A DNA stretch of 38,837 nt from Hellea sp. Its GTDB lineage: Bacteria; Pseudomonadota; Alphaproteobacteria; Caulobacterales; Maricaulaceae. Position 1 is the stretch's first letter; every line of letters begins with the position of its first letter. Shown here piece after piece: positions 1 to 7,716 of the stretch. The stretch is from positions 8,636-47,472 of the forward strand of contig JAHDEZ010000017.1 of assembly GCA_020628425.1 (NCBI GenBank), read 5' to 3'. The notes under the pieces are model-generated. The model was not told the DNA's origin, made no database searches, and saw only the letters and a list, made by a program, of their open reading frames with translations. Position numbers and translations under genes: made by a program.

Positions 1-48
1 TGTTTTGGGAACAGGGGGTCGCAAGTTCGAATCTTGCCGCCCCGACCA
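1..48 (+). tRNA. tRNA-Pro(TGG), 3' portion only
   Basis: The window opens inside the anticodon stem. The visible loop TTTGGGA places anticodon TGG at bases 6-8, with G at position 37, as expected for proline tRNAs. The T arm is GCAAG-TTCGAAT-CTTGC (21-37). The 3' acceptor strand is CGCCCCG (38-44), followed by discriminator A and an encoded CCA (46-48). The acceptor strand would pair with the usual CGGGGCG 5' end of tRNA-Pro, which lies left of the window. The 5' part is therefore missing, and the identity rests on the anticodon loop and acceptor strand. Confidence 0.88.
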
Positions 49-132
49 TTTTCTGTCTCATATTGATACGATTGGTAAGTATTTCCTAACACCTTGTGTC
101 GTAAAAAAGACTCGGAATTGGGAATCGTTTTT

Positions 133-2073
133 ATGCAGACAAATCAGGCTGTACAAAATCAAGGGCAAGGCGCTGTGAATGCACCGCAAACCATTGAAAT
201 CGGGCGGGTTTTATCTGTCGGGTCCTCAAAGGCTATGGTGCGTTTGAATAAGGCTATAATACGCAATGGTCAGCTCCATTTGGCTCAGCTCGGAACGATT
301 CTAAAGATTTTAACGCGCGATTCGCTTGTAATATGCATGGTTTCCTCCCTAAAAATCGGCGGTGCCGACGAAGAGGGGTTAAGTGACGGGTGTATCGCTC
401 AGGTTGATATCCTCGGCGAAATCTCTACAAACCAGACAACACGCATAACAAAGTTCTTCCGGGGGGTGCGGTCATTCCCGGTTCTGAACGAAGCGGTTGT
501 GACCATGTCACAGGTCGAATTGAATTTGATTTTCAACAAAGAGAGCGAACAGTGCATCTCGGTAGGTAAACTGCATCAGGACCGCGGTATTGTTGCCAAA
601 GTTCGGACGGATGACCTTTTATCCAAACACTTTGCTATTATTGGCTCAACGGGTTCAGGTAAATCATGTACGGTGGCTTTGGTTCTACAGGCTATTCTTG
701 CTGAAAACCGTAACGCTCATGTCGTCTTGTTCGATCCTCATAATGAATATTCCAAAAGTTTCGGAAACATGGCGGAGGTCATTGGAGGGAGTACGCTCGA
801 TCTACCGATTTGGCTTTTTAACTTCGAAGAAACAGTAGAACTTCTAACCAGCGAGATTAAAGATCATCGTAGAGAAGAGCAGGATGTCCTGCATGAATTG
901 GTTCTTAAAGCTAAACAGCTCTATGAACGGATGACTCGCCAAGGCAATCTGTCGTCTCAAGTAAAAATTGGCGATATGGAGAAAGAGCTAGGTCGGAGCG
1001 GGGCTCATATTACATTGGATTCTCCTGTACCGTATCGAATCAGAGATTTGATTAAACTTATCGATCACGAAATGGGGAAATTGGAAAATTCCAATAATCT
1101 GGCACCATTTAAGCGACTTAAACGTCGTATTAATACGATACTTAATGACCCGCGTTACCAGTTCGTTTTTAGAAATCAGGCTGCTGCAAATTCGATTGAG
1201 TCTATAATCGGACGTATTTTCCGAATTCCCGTCAATAACAAGCCTATATCAATATTGGACTTTTCTTCGATTCCATCGGAAACACTGAATATTGTTGTTT
1301 CAGTTGTAAGTCGCCTGGCGTTTGATTTGGCCGTTTGGAGCGAGCGAAAAATCCCCGTATTGCTGGTTTGTGAAGAGGCTCACAGATATGTGCCTGCTGA
1401 CCCGACCCTTGGGTTTAATTCAACCCGAAAAATAATCTCTCGGATTGCAAAAGAGGGTCGGAAATACGGTGTCTCACTGGGCATTATTTCGCAGCGGCCA
1501 TCTGAACTTGAGCCGTCCACTTTATCACAGTGTTCAACCATTTTCTCCATGCGTTTGAGTAATGAGGTTGACCAAAATTTTGTGCGTTCCGCTGTGCCGG
1601 ATGGTGCGGATGAATTACTGGCATTCCTGCCGTCATTGGGGACGGCCGAATCGATGATATTTGGTGAAAGTGTGAACATGCCTATGCGGGTTGTGCTCAA
1701 CACATTGGCCGAACAGTATCGTCCACACAGTTCAAGCGCCAAGTTTACGGAGCTTTGGGAGCATGACCTGACGTCGCCGGAATTTATGCGAAGAGTATTT
1801 GATAATTGGAGGACGCGTAAAGTTGAGGCTTCGCCTGAAGGCGCAGCTTCCGCACAGAGTGTTCCGACGAATCAGAGACCGCAACAGCAAACTTCTCATT
1901 TGCGTAGACCAGCCGCTGCGCCCGCTCATTCCGGGAATAGTAGTCTGCGCTCTGCCGTGCAAAAATCGGTGGCCTCTGCTCCTGTCTCACCACTAGCTAA
2001 TAGTCCTGTCAAAAAACAAAGCCTGGCAGATGTGAAGAAAATACTGAACGGTGCCTTTAACGGCTCTCAATAA
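133..2073 (+). CDS. HerA/DUF87-family ATP-binding protein (FtsK-HerA ATPase)
   Basis: Predicted hexameric DNA-translocating ATPase of the HerA-FtsK superfamily, 646 aa from the ATG at 133. A TTG at 94 would add 13 residues, but the ATG is preferred. The N-terminal ~160 residues fit a HAS-barrel-like lead-in (VLSVGSSKAMVRL). Walker A GSTGSGKS is at about 171-178. The Walker B stretch IPVLLVCEEAH has its two Glu at 414-415, followed by a conserved GIISQRPSEL motif near 450. The last ~90 residues are rich in Ala, Pro, Ser and Gln and look disordered. Archaeal HerA works with the NurA nuclease in end resection, and bacterial homologues are found alone or in defence modules. No nuclease, SIR2 or other usual partner lies beside it here; the neighbours are tRNA-Pro and a complex I subunit. 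The DNA-pump role is inferred from the family. Confidence 0.85.
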   Translation: MQTNQAVQNQGQGAVNAPQTIEIGRVLSVGSSKAMVRLNKAIIRNGQLHLAQLGTILKILTRDSLVICMVSSLKIGGADEEGLSDGCIAQVDILGEISTNQTTRITKFFRGVRSFPVLNEAVVTMSQVELNLIFNKESEQCISVGKLHQDRGIVAKVRTDDLLSKHFAIIGSTGSGKSCTVALVLQAILAENRNAHVVLFDPHNEYSKSFGNMAEVIGGSTLDLPIWLFNFEETVELLTSEIKDHRREEQDVLHELVLKAKQLYERMTRQGNLSSQVKIGDMEKELGRSGAHITLDSPVPYRIRDLIKLIDHEMGKLENSNNLAPFKRLKRRINTILNDPRYQFVFRNQAAANSIESIIGRIFRIPVNNKPISILDFSSIPSETLNIVVSVVSRLAFDLAVWSERKIPVLLVCEEAHRYVPADPTLGFNSTRKIISRIAKEGRKYGVSLGIISQRPSELEPSTLSQCSTIFSMRLSNEVDQNFVRSAVPDGADELLAFLPSLGTAESMIFGESVNMPMRVVLNTLAEQYRPHSSSAKFTELWEHDLTSPEFMRRVFDNWRTRKVEASPEGAASAQSVPTNQRPQQQTSHLRRPAAAPAHSGNSSLRSAVQKSVASAPVSPLANSPVKKQSLADVKKILNGAFNGSQ

Positions 2074-2140
2074 TTCAGATTTGCCTGTTTACAGAATTAC
2101 GGAATAGCTTTAAGTCGCCTCTTGGAATTTTGGAGCTTAC

Positions 2141-2446
2141 ATGATCGCACGAATCTATCAGCCATCTCCCAATGCCATGCAATCTGGTCGTGGTAATTCC
2201 CGCCATTGGGTGTTGGAATTGCCTCGCGGAAGCAAAGGCAGCATTGATCCGTTGACAGGAACCTTCCGGTCATCAGATCCGGCCGCACAGCTAGACTTGC
2301 GGTTTGAGAACCTCGAGGCCGCTATAGCCTATGCGAAGGCAAACAATATTCCACATCGCGTCATACGGCCCAAAACCGTTAAACGCGTAAGCCGGTCCTA
2401 TTCGGAGAATTTCGATTTCGATCGGAAACTACCCTGGACACATTAG
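2141..2446 (+). CDS. NADH dehydrogenase (complex I) accessory subunit, NDUFS4-like
   Basis: Small 101-residue protein of the ETC complex I conserved-region family, the bacterial counterpart of mitochondrial NDUFS4 (18 kDa subunit). It would bind the peripheral arm of respiratory complex I on the cytoplasmic side and stabilise it, without catalysis. Family features seen are the N-terminal ARIYQPSPNAMQSG stretch, the RHWVLELP strand, the SSDPAAQLDLRFENLEAAIAYA helix region and the basic RPKTVKR segment with an aromatic C-terminus. The length is typical for alphaproteobacteria, where this accessory subunit is usually encoded away from the nuo operon. The start is supported by GGAG five bases upstream of the ATG. 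It sits directly before tRNA-Arg. Confidence 0.85.
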   Translation: MIARIYQPSPNAMQSGRGNSRHWVLELPRGSKGSIDPLTGTFRSSDPAAQLDLRFENLEAAIAYAKANNIPHRVIRPKTVKRVSRSYSENFDFDRKLPWTH

Positions 2447-2451
2447 AACGG

Positions 2452-2528
2452 GGATCCATAGCTCAACTGGATAGAGCAGCCGCCTTCTAAGCGGCAGGTT
2501 GTAGGTTCGAGTCCTACTGGGTCTGCCA
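2452..2528 (+). tRNA. tRNA-Arg(TCT)
   Basis: Complete 77-nt cloverleaf. The acceptor stem is GGATCCA (2452-2458) with TGGGTCT (2518-2524), including two G-U pairs. The D arm is GCTC/GAGC. The anticodon stem GCCGC/GCGGC encloses loop CTTCTAA, giving anticodon TCT (2486-2488), which reads AGA. The T arm carries GTTCGAG. Discriminator G is followed by an encoded CCA (2526-2528). Confidence 0.96.
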
Positions 2529-2536
2529 TTCTCTTC

Positions 2537-3793
2537 TTATGGAAAATGCGCTTTTAAAAACGCCAAAAATGCCGGCCAGTCCTCCTCGACGATTCCATGC
2601 GTACCAGGACGAATCCAGAAGCTAATATCATCAGCTGGCCTAAACTCATCCAGGCGGTCTGCTGTCATGCCTTCGCTGACATATAAATCATAGATTTTAT
2701 TAGCTGCAAGAGCTGCCCGAAATGCACCTTCCGGATCTGACCAGACGTCGCGTCGAGCATTACCGAGTAATATAGGGCGGGGTGCCAAGGCAGCTATCAA
2801 GTGGTGTTGATCGAAGCTTAAGACTGCTGGGTTGTCCGAATATTTGCGAGCATTTAGTCCAAGCCAGTGGGGATATTGTGCTATCAGGTCCGCCAGCGTT
2901 TCTCCGGGTTTATTCCGTGAGAGACTTGCGCCCGCAGTACCCGATTGATGCGCGATAACACCGTCAATATCCCTTGAGGATAAAGCGGCGAGGATGGCGG
3001 TTTTACCATATCGAGAGTGCCCCCAGGCAACAATTGAGTCGAAGTCATTTTGTAGACTGCCGGCGAGCTCAGCTGATAGTGCCGCCCATACCATCAGAGT
3101 TCCCGGGCGCTCATCCGCGCTAAGGTCAGAGAAAAGACTATCTAAATCGCGCTGGGCGGCTTCTGGGCTGTCTGCTATATATTGTGGTGGAAAAAGCACG
3201 CCGATAGCGTATCCCGCATTGAGAATTTCATTGAGAGGTGGGGAAACGATATATCGCCCGAAAAAGTAGTGCATGATGCTGGAAAAAAAACTGTTTCCAT
3301 CGCAGCTAAACGTAATATTTTGAGGCGCCGGAACACCTGATAACGGTACTACGTTGTGAATAGGGCAAAATGTTTGCGCTAGAATAACTGTTTCCAGGTC
3401 ATTCGGCTTTTCAGGTTTTAGAAGTACAAAATCCAAATGTCGGCCGTTGGGGTCAGATTTTGTCGTTACCATCAAAGACCAGACTTCAATTTCAGCAGCA
3501 GATATTTCAGCGGGTTTCTCAAGTTTTGTGACTGTGTCGATCTTTATGGAAAGACTGCTTGGGAATTGCCCGTAGAGCTCAGCCTGCATGGCTTCACCGA
3601 AACGCCACTTATCTTTATTCCAGTCGGACCGGTTATTGTGCTTTAGAGCAGGTTCTGCGGGGAGAGCACGCGGTATATCGGGTGCGGTCTGAAGCAAAAT
3701 TTGTACGGGTCGTAAAGACAGTAGGAAAATGATACCTAACAGCAACGCCAATAGTAACCAAAATCGTTTGAACCCGAATAGAGACTTACGCAT
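2537..3793 (-). CDS. CE15-like glucuronoyl esterase family alpha/beta hydrolase, membrane-anchored
   Basis: 418-residue alpha/beta hydrolase resembling carbohydrate esterase family 15, which splits ester links between glucuronic acid side chains and alcohols such as lignin in plant or algal polymers. Residues ~8-28 form one hydrophobic segment, so the enzyme is probably an inner-membrane-anchored periplasmic protein. Visible CE15 signatures are the nucleophile motif GHSRYGKTA with Ser260, a QSG...ASLSR...GET block, PHWLGL, DQHHLIAALAPRP, the RRDVWSDPEGAF acid-loop region, and a C-terminal GTHGI with a likely catalytic His399. Its start overlaps the end of metC by 8 bases, so it is the last gene of a cysK-sseA-metC operon, an unexpected place for a sugar esterase. 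The exact substrate cannot be read from the sequence, and other esterase activities are possible. Confidence 0.72.
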   Translation of the reverse strand: MRKSLFGFKRFWLLLALLLGIIFLLSLRPVQILLQTAPDIPRALPAEPALKHNNRSDWNKDKWRFGEAMQAELYGQFPSSLSIKIDTVTKLEKPAEISAAEIEVWSLMVTTKSDPNGRHLDFVLLKPEKPNDLETVILAQTFCPIHNVVPLSGVPAPQNITFSCDGNSFFSSIMHYFFGRYIVSPPLNEILNAGYAIGVLFPPQYIADSPEAAQRDLDSLFSDLSADERPGTLMVWAALSAELAGSLQNDFDSIVAWGHSRYGKTAILAALSSRDIDGVIAHQSGTAGASLSRNKPGETLADLIAQYPHWLGLNARKYSDNPAVLSFDQHHLIAALAPRPILLGNARRDVWSDPEGAFRAALAANKIYDLYVSEGMTADRLDEFRPADDISFWIRPGTHGIVEEDWPAFLAFLKAHFP

Positions 3794-4934
3794 TCAGAGC
3801 CTGTTTGGCTGCATTTGAAATGTCTGCCTTCAAATCTTCCGTGTCTTCCAGGCCGCAACCGAACCTGATAAGCGGACCGTCAAATCCGTCGCTAAACTTA
3901 CGGTTCATCTGTGGGTCGCAGTGGATTACTACGCTCTCAAAACCGCCATATGAAAATCCAATGCCGAAATATTTCAGCCCATTGATAAAGCTGTTTACGG
4001 CCTCAATAGAAGCGGGTTCAAACACGGCGCTGAACAAAGCGCCGCCGCCCGTGAAATCTCGTTTCCAAATTGCGTGATCAGGATGGGATTCCAGAGCGGG
4101 ATGCAAGACCTGCCGGATATAGCTTTGTTTATCCATCCATCGCGCCAATTCTTCGGCGGCCTGCTCCTGTACCGCAAAACGTGTGTGTAATGAGCGGAAA
4201 CCACGCAAGATTTGATAGGTGTCATCGGGCGAACAATGAAAGCCTAAAAACTTACGGGTTTTGGCGACTTTTTTAGCTAAGGCATCAGTACGGCTTACAA
4301 CGGCGCCATAAAGCACATCACTGTGCCCGCCCATATATTTGGTGGCCGCGTGAATGCTGATATCTGCGCCAAGCTCAAGGGGGTTATAGGTAATGCCGCC
4401 AGACCAGGTATTGTCAACAATCACTTTGATATCTTGCTTACTTGCGGCTGCGACCAATGCTGGTAAATCCTGAATTTCGAAGGTTAGTGAGCCAGGGCTT
4501 TCGGAAATTATTGCGCTTGTGTTTGCCTTGAAAAGGCGAGCAATGTCAGAGCCCATCCGGGGATCAAATCGTTCAGCTTCAACACCCATGTCCGCAAGGA
4601 ACTTTTCACAAAAATCGCGGGTCGGACCATAAATAGAATCTGTGACCAGTATATGGTCGCCGGATTTCACAATGGATAATATTGCCAAAGTACAGGCTGC
4701 GAACCCGGACGGTGTCAGGGATGTCCCGGCACCGCCTTCGAGCTCGTTAAAGGCGAGCTCCAAGGCATCATGTAAATCGCTGCCGTGACGACCATAGCCC
4801 CTCACGTCACCCCGGTAGAGGTCTTCTGCCTTTTCAAATAATAGCGTTGAAGCCCGTGTGATCTCGGGATTAACCGGCGTGGCAATCGTCGGCTTGGGGC
4901 GCCCAAGATGCGTAAATTTCGTTCTATCTTTCAC
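3786..4934 (-). CDS. metC: Cystathionine beta-lyase (Cys/Met metabolism PLP enzyme)
   Basis: 382-residue fold-type I PLP enzyme that would cleave cystathionine to homocysteine, pyruvate and ammonia in methionine synthesis. The PLP-binding lysine is Lys199 in SIHAATKYMGGHSD, and the cofactor-ring aspartate is Asp174 in VIVDNTWSGG. An N-terminal RGYGRHGSDLHDALE segment corresponds to the tetramer-contact YxR region, and LTPSGFAA gives the phosphate loop. Length and motifs favour the MetC subgroup over cystathionine gamma-synthase, though specificity within this family is hard to assign from sequence. The start lies one base after the stop of sseA, and its end overlaps the CE15-like gene, so translation is probably coupled throughout. 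Confidence 0.85.
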   Translation of the reverse strand: MKDRTKFTHLGRPKPTIATPVNPEITRASTLLFEKAEDLYRGDVRGYGRHGSDLHDALELAFNELEGGAGTSLTPSGFAACTLAILSIVKSGDHILVTDSIYGPTRDFCEKFLADMGVEAERFDPRMGSDIARLFKANTSAIISESPGSLTFEIQDLPALVAAASKQDIKVIVDNTWSGGITYNPLELGADISIHAATKYMGGHSDVLYGAVVSRTDALAKKVAKTRKFLGFHCSPDDTYQILRGFRSLHTRFAVQEQAAEELARWMDKQSYIRQVLHPALESHPDHAIWKRDFTGGGALFSAVFEPASIEAVNSFINGLKYFGIGFSYGGFESVVIHCDPQMNRKFSDGFDGPLIRFGCGLEDTEDLKADISNAAKQALNA

Positions 4935-4935
4935 A

Positions 4936-5766
4936 CTATACCTCTATGGGCGCATCGGAAGCACCCCATTCTGCCCATGACCCGTCATAGACACGGACAT
5001 CTTTTGCCCCCAACTGGTGAAAAATCAAGGCTAGACCGGCTGCAGTAATACCAGAGCCGCATGTTGTTACGATAGGTTTATTCAGTGAAATTCCGGAGGA
5101 ACCGATTAAAGATGCGATTTCATTCAAATTCTTAAATCGCCCGTTCGTTCTAAGTCCTCCGAACGGCAGGGAGATTGAGCCGGGAATATGCCCGGACCTA
5201 AGGCCGGCTCTCGGCTCAGCCACTAGACCGTTAAAGCGGTCGGCTGGACGGGCGTCGACAATCTGTATGTCTGTGCCGATGATGGAAAGGAGGTCGCTAT
5301 ATCCGATAACACCAGAGAGCGGGGCCTGTGTCTTGTAACTGTTATCCAAAGGGGAGGGAGCAAATCCATCGGCCACGGGCTGATTGATGGCAATCCAGCC
5401 CGGCAACCCACCGTTAAGAATGGATACTTTTTCATGACCGAACATCCGATATGTCCACCACACACGCGGCGAAGAAAAAACACCATGTCGGTCGTAACAA
5501 ACAACATGGTCGGTGGTTTTTATGCCGTGAAGCCAGTTAAATTGTTCAAATTGTTCCGGACTCGGGAGCATATGAGTCAGTGTTGGGTGAGGCGTGCCCC
5601 ATGCGTCCATGTCAAAATGACAAGCATTTGGCAGGCATCCTTTTGACAGTTCATCGCCCGCATTGGGCATCAGCCATGTGCCGTCCACAATTCTGATGTT
5701 GTTGGTTTGTTTTCTAAGTCGTTCGGCAAGCCAATCGGGCTCGACAATGAAGTTTATAGAAGCCAT
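4936..5766 (-). CDS. sseA: 3-mercaptopyruvate / thiosulfate sulfurtransferase
   Basis: 276-residue tandem rhodanese. It would transfer sulfane sulfur from 3-mercaptopyruvate or thiosulfate to cyanide or thiol acceptors in the cytoplasm. The inactive N-terminal rhodanese domain covers ~1-140, including VVCYDRHGVFSSPRVWW and ILNGGLPGW. The catalytic C-terminal domain covers ~150-276, with the active-site loop CGSGITA (Cys236) and the closing DGSWAEWG motif. CGSGxTA is the loop type seen in mercaptopyruvate sulfurtransferases, whereas CRKGVT marks thiosulfate-preferring rhodaneses. The gene start overlaps the end of cysK by 13 bases, and metC follows after one base. This gives a compact sulfur amino acid operon. 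Confidence 0.9.
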   Translation of the reverse strand: MASINFIVEPDWLAERLRKQTNNIRIVDGTWLMPNAGDELSKGCLPNACHFDMDAWGTPHPTLTHMLPSPEQFEQFNWLHGIKTTDHVVCYDRHGVFSSPRVWWTYRMFGHEKVSILNGGLPGWIAINQPVADGFAPSPLDNSYKTQAPLSGVIGYSDLLSIIGTDIQIVDARPADRFNGLVAEPRAGLRSGHIPGSISLPFGGLRTNGRFKNLNEIASLIGSSGISLNKPIVTTCGSGITAAGLALIFHQLGAKDVRVYDGSWAEWGASDAPIEV

Positions 5767-6752
5767 GGCGGCACTGGCAGGTCACGCTGTTTCAGGAATT
5801 CCGGGTTGTAAATCTTGGACTGGTAACGTTGTCCGTAATCACACAAAATAGTCACGATAGTATGGCCGGGGCCCATATCTTTGGCCATATGAATGGCGCC
5901 TGCAATATTGATGCCCGAGGAGCCCCCGAGGCAAATACCTTCGAGCTGATTGAGGCTGAAGATGATTTCAAGCGCCTCTTTGTCATGAATTTTATAGGCC
6001 CGGTCGACGACGATATCTTCGAGGTTTTTAGTGATCCGTCCCTGACCAATACCTTCGGTGATAGAATTGCCTTCGCTCTCCAATTCGCCATATTTGAAAA
6101 AATTATACATTTTGGAGCCGTATGGGTCGGCACAACCGATTTGTATGTCTGGGTTTCGTTCTTTTAACGCCAATGACACACCACCAAGAGTGCCCCCCGA
6201 GCCGACCGCGCAGATAAACCCATCAATCTTTCCATTTGTCTGATCATAGATTTCAGGGCCCGTTCCCAAAACATGGGCGTCGCGATTGGCCGTGTTGTCA
6301 AACTGATTAGCCCAGATGGCCCCGTTGGGTTCGGTCTCGGCAAGTTCATTAGCCATGCGCTCTGAAACGTGCACATAATTGTTTGGATTGGCATAAGGCA
6401 CCGCATCCACCTCAACCAGTTCTGCACCCAAGAGTTTTACCGCATCCTTCTTTTCCTGACTCTGCGTACGAGGCATGACGATTTTACAGCGATAGCCCAG
6501 AGCGGAACAGACCATGGCCAGACCGATACCTGTATTACCGGCCGTACCTTCCACGACAACGCCACCGGGTTTCAGGTCACCTGCGGCTTCCGCCGCGCGG
6601 ATGATCTGTAAAGCTGCCCGATCCTTGACTGATTGCCCGGGATTTAAAAACTCGGCTTTGCCCAGGATTTCACATCCTGTGAGCTTTGAGGCTTCATTAA
6701 GGCGGATCAGGGGGGTGTTACCTATGAGATCCAGTACCGAGGCGACGGACAT
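5754..6752 (-). CDS. cysK: Cysteine synthase A (O-acetylserine sulfhydrylase)
   Basis: 332-residue fold-type II PLP enzyme that makes L-cysteine from O-acetylserine and sulfide. Lys43 in NPGQSVKDR is the PLP lysine. The asparagine/substrate loop is GTAGNTG (69-75), the phosphate-binding glycine loop is VGSGGTLGG, and the C-terminal LGGSSGIN region is conserved. The C-terminus is longer than E. coli CysK and ends in a DYGQRYQSK...PPWL tail, as in many alphaproteobacterial homologues. The ATG at 6752 is chosen because GGAG lies seven bases upstream and MSVASVLDLIGNTPL is the usual family start. An in-frame start at 6818 would add 22 atypical residues and collide with kdsA. It is the first gene of the cysK-sseA-metC operon. 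A cystathionine beta-synthase-like activity cannot be excluded. Confidence 0.9.
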   Translation of the reverse strand: MSVASVLDLIGNTPLIRLNEASKLTGCEILGKAEFLNPGQSVKDRAALQIIRAAEAAGDLKPGGVVVEGTAGNTGIGLAMVCSALGYRCKIVMPRTQSQEKKDAVKLLGAELVEVDAVPYANPNNYVHVSERMANELAETEPNGAIWANQFDNTANRDAHVLGTGPEIYDQTNGKIDGFICAVGSGGTLGGVSLALKERNPDIQIGCADPYGSKMYNFFKYGELESEGNSITEGIGQGRITKNLEDIVVDRAYKIHDKEALEIIFSLNQLEGICLGGSSGINIAGAIHMAKDMGPGHTIVTILCDYGQRYQSKIYNPEFLKQRDLPVPPWLL

Positions 6753-6852
6753 ATTGTGGCTCCATGAGAGTGAAACAGTGTTTGGCACGATTTGACCGAA
6801 AACGCTGTAAAAATCCATGCTTTTTATTCAAACTTATGTTACTGGCGCGCTC

Positions 6853-7716
6853 ATGGAAATGAATGCAACAATATCCCTGAAAACACCCGGTGGCAGCACT
6901 TATGAAATCGGGAATGATAAGCCGGTCACGATTCTGGCTGGCCCATGCGCTATGGAGAGCCGGGACCACGCGCTCATGACGGCGGACAGATTAAAGGGTA
7001 TTTCTGAGCGGGTTGGTCTAAACATCGTCTATAAGTCCTCTTATGACAAAGCCAATCGGACAAGTATTCATTCGCCAAGGGGTATGGGGCTCGATAAAGC
7101 TTTACCGGTTTTCGAAGCGATACAAAAGGAAACTGGGTTACCGTGTCTCACTGACATTCATACGGCTGAGCAAGCGCAAGCTGTTGGCGAAGTGGTCGAT
7201 GTTTTGCAAATCCCTGCCTTTATGTGTCGCCAAACGGATTTACTGGTTGCTGCTGCTAAAACTGGGCGTGTGATAAATGTGAAGAAGGGGCAATTTCTAG
7301 CCCCTTGGGATATGAAAAACGTGCTCAATAAACTGGTCGAAGCCGGTAATCCGAATGTGATGGCATGCGAGCGTGGCGCTAGCTTCGGTTACAATACCCT
7401 TGTCACAGATTTTCGTGGTTTGCCCATTATGAAATCCTTCGGTGGTCCTGTAGTTTTTGACGCTACGCATTCTGTTCAACAGCCAGGCGGCCAGGGCGGA
7501 ACAAGTGGCGGTCAAAGAGAGTTCGTTCCACCCCTGGCAAGAGCAGCAGCTTCTATTGGTGTAGCGGCCATTTTTATGGAAACACATCCGGACCCAGCGA
7601 GCGCGCCGTCCGATGGGCCGAACATGATACCCATGGATTATTTTGAAGAATTACTCAATGATATCAAGAGGTTCGATGAGCTTTCTAAGGCTTCGAAAGC
7701 AATAAGTTTCGCCTAG
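6853..7716 (+). CDS. kdsA: 3-deoxy-8-phosphooctulonate synthase (Kdo-8-P synthase)
   Basis: About 287 residues. It condenses phosphoenolpyruvate with arabinose 5-phosphate to give Kdo-8-phosphate, the first committed step toward the Kdo sugar of LPS. Signatures are YKSSYDKANRTSIHSPRG, LTDIHT, the CRQTDLL motif, KKGQFLAPWDM, DATHSVQQPGG and the late METHPDP. The AGPCAMES segment carries a cysteine (Cys32) at the position that separates metal-dependent synthases (Cys, as in Aquifex) from metal-free ones (Asn, as in E. coli), so this is probably a metalloenzyme. Possible starts are 6817, 6853 and 6859; 6853 leaves a 100-base divergent promoter region opposite cysK. The stop codon shares CTAG with the stop of the convergent DUF3089 gene. 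Confidence 0.93.
   Translation: MEMNATISLKTPGGSTYEIGNDKPVTILAGPCAMESRDHALMTADRLKGISERVGLNIVYKSSYDKANRTSIHSPRGMGLDKALPVFEAIQKETGLPCLTDIHTAEQAQAVGEVVDVLQIPAFMCRQTDLLVAAAKTGRVINVKKGQFLAPWDMKNVLNKLVEAGNPNVMACERGASFGYNTLVTDFRGLPIMKSFGGPVVFDATHSVQQPGGQGGTSGGQREFVPPLARAAASIGVAAIFMETHPDPASAPSDGPNMIPMDYFEELLNDIKRFDELSKASKAISFA

Noticed and set aside
133..2073. HerA gene as part of an antiviral defence system
   Set aside because: No effector gene (SIR2, DUF4297, nuclease) or other defence gene adjoins it within the window.
1..2528. Genomic island inserted at tRNA-Pro or tRNA-Arg
   Set aside because: No integrase, no repeated tRNA 3' end as an attachment site, and the complex I subunit between the tRNAs is core genome.
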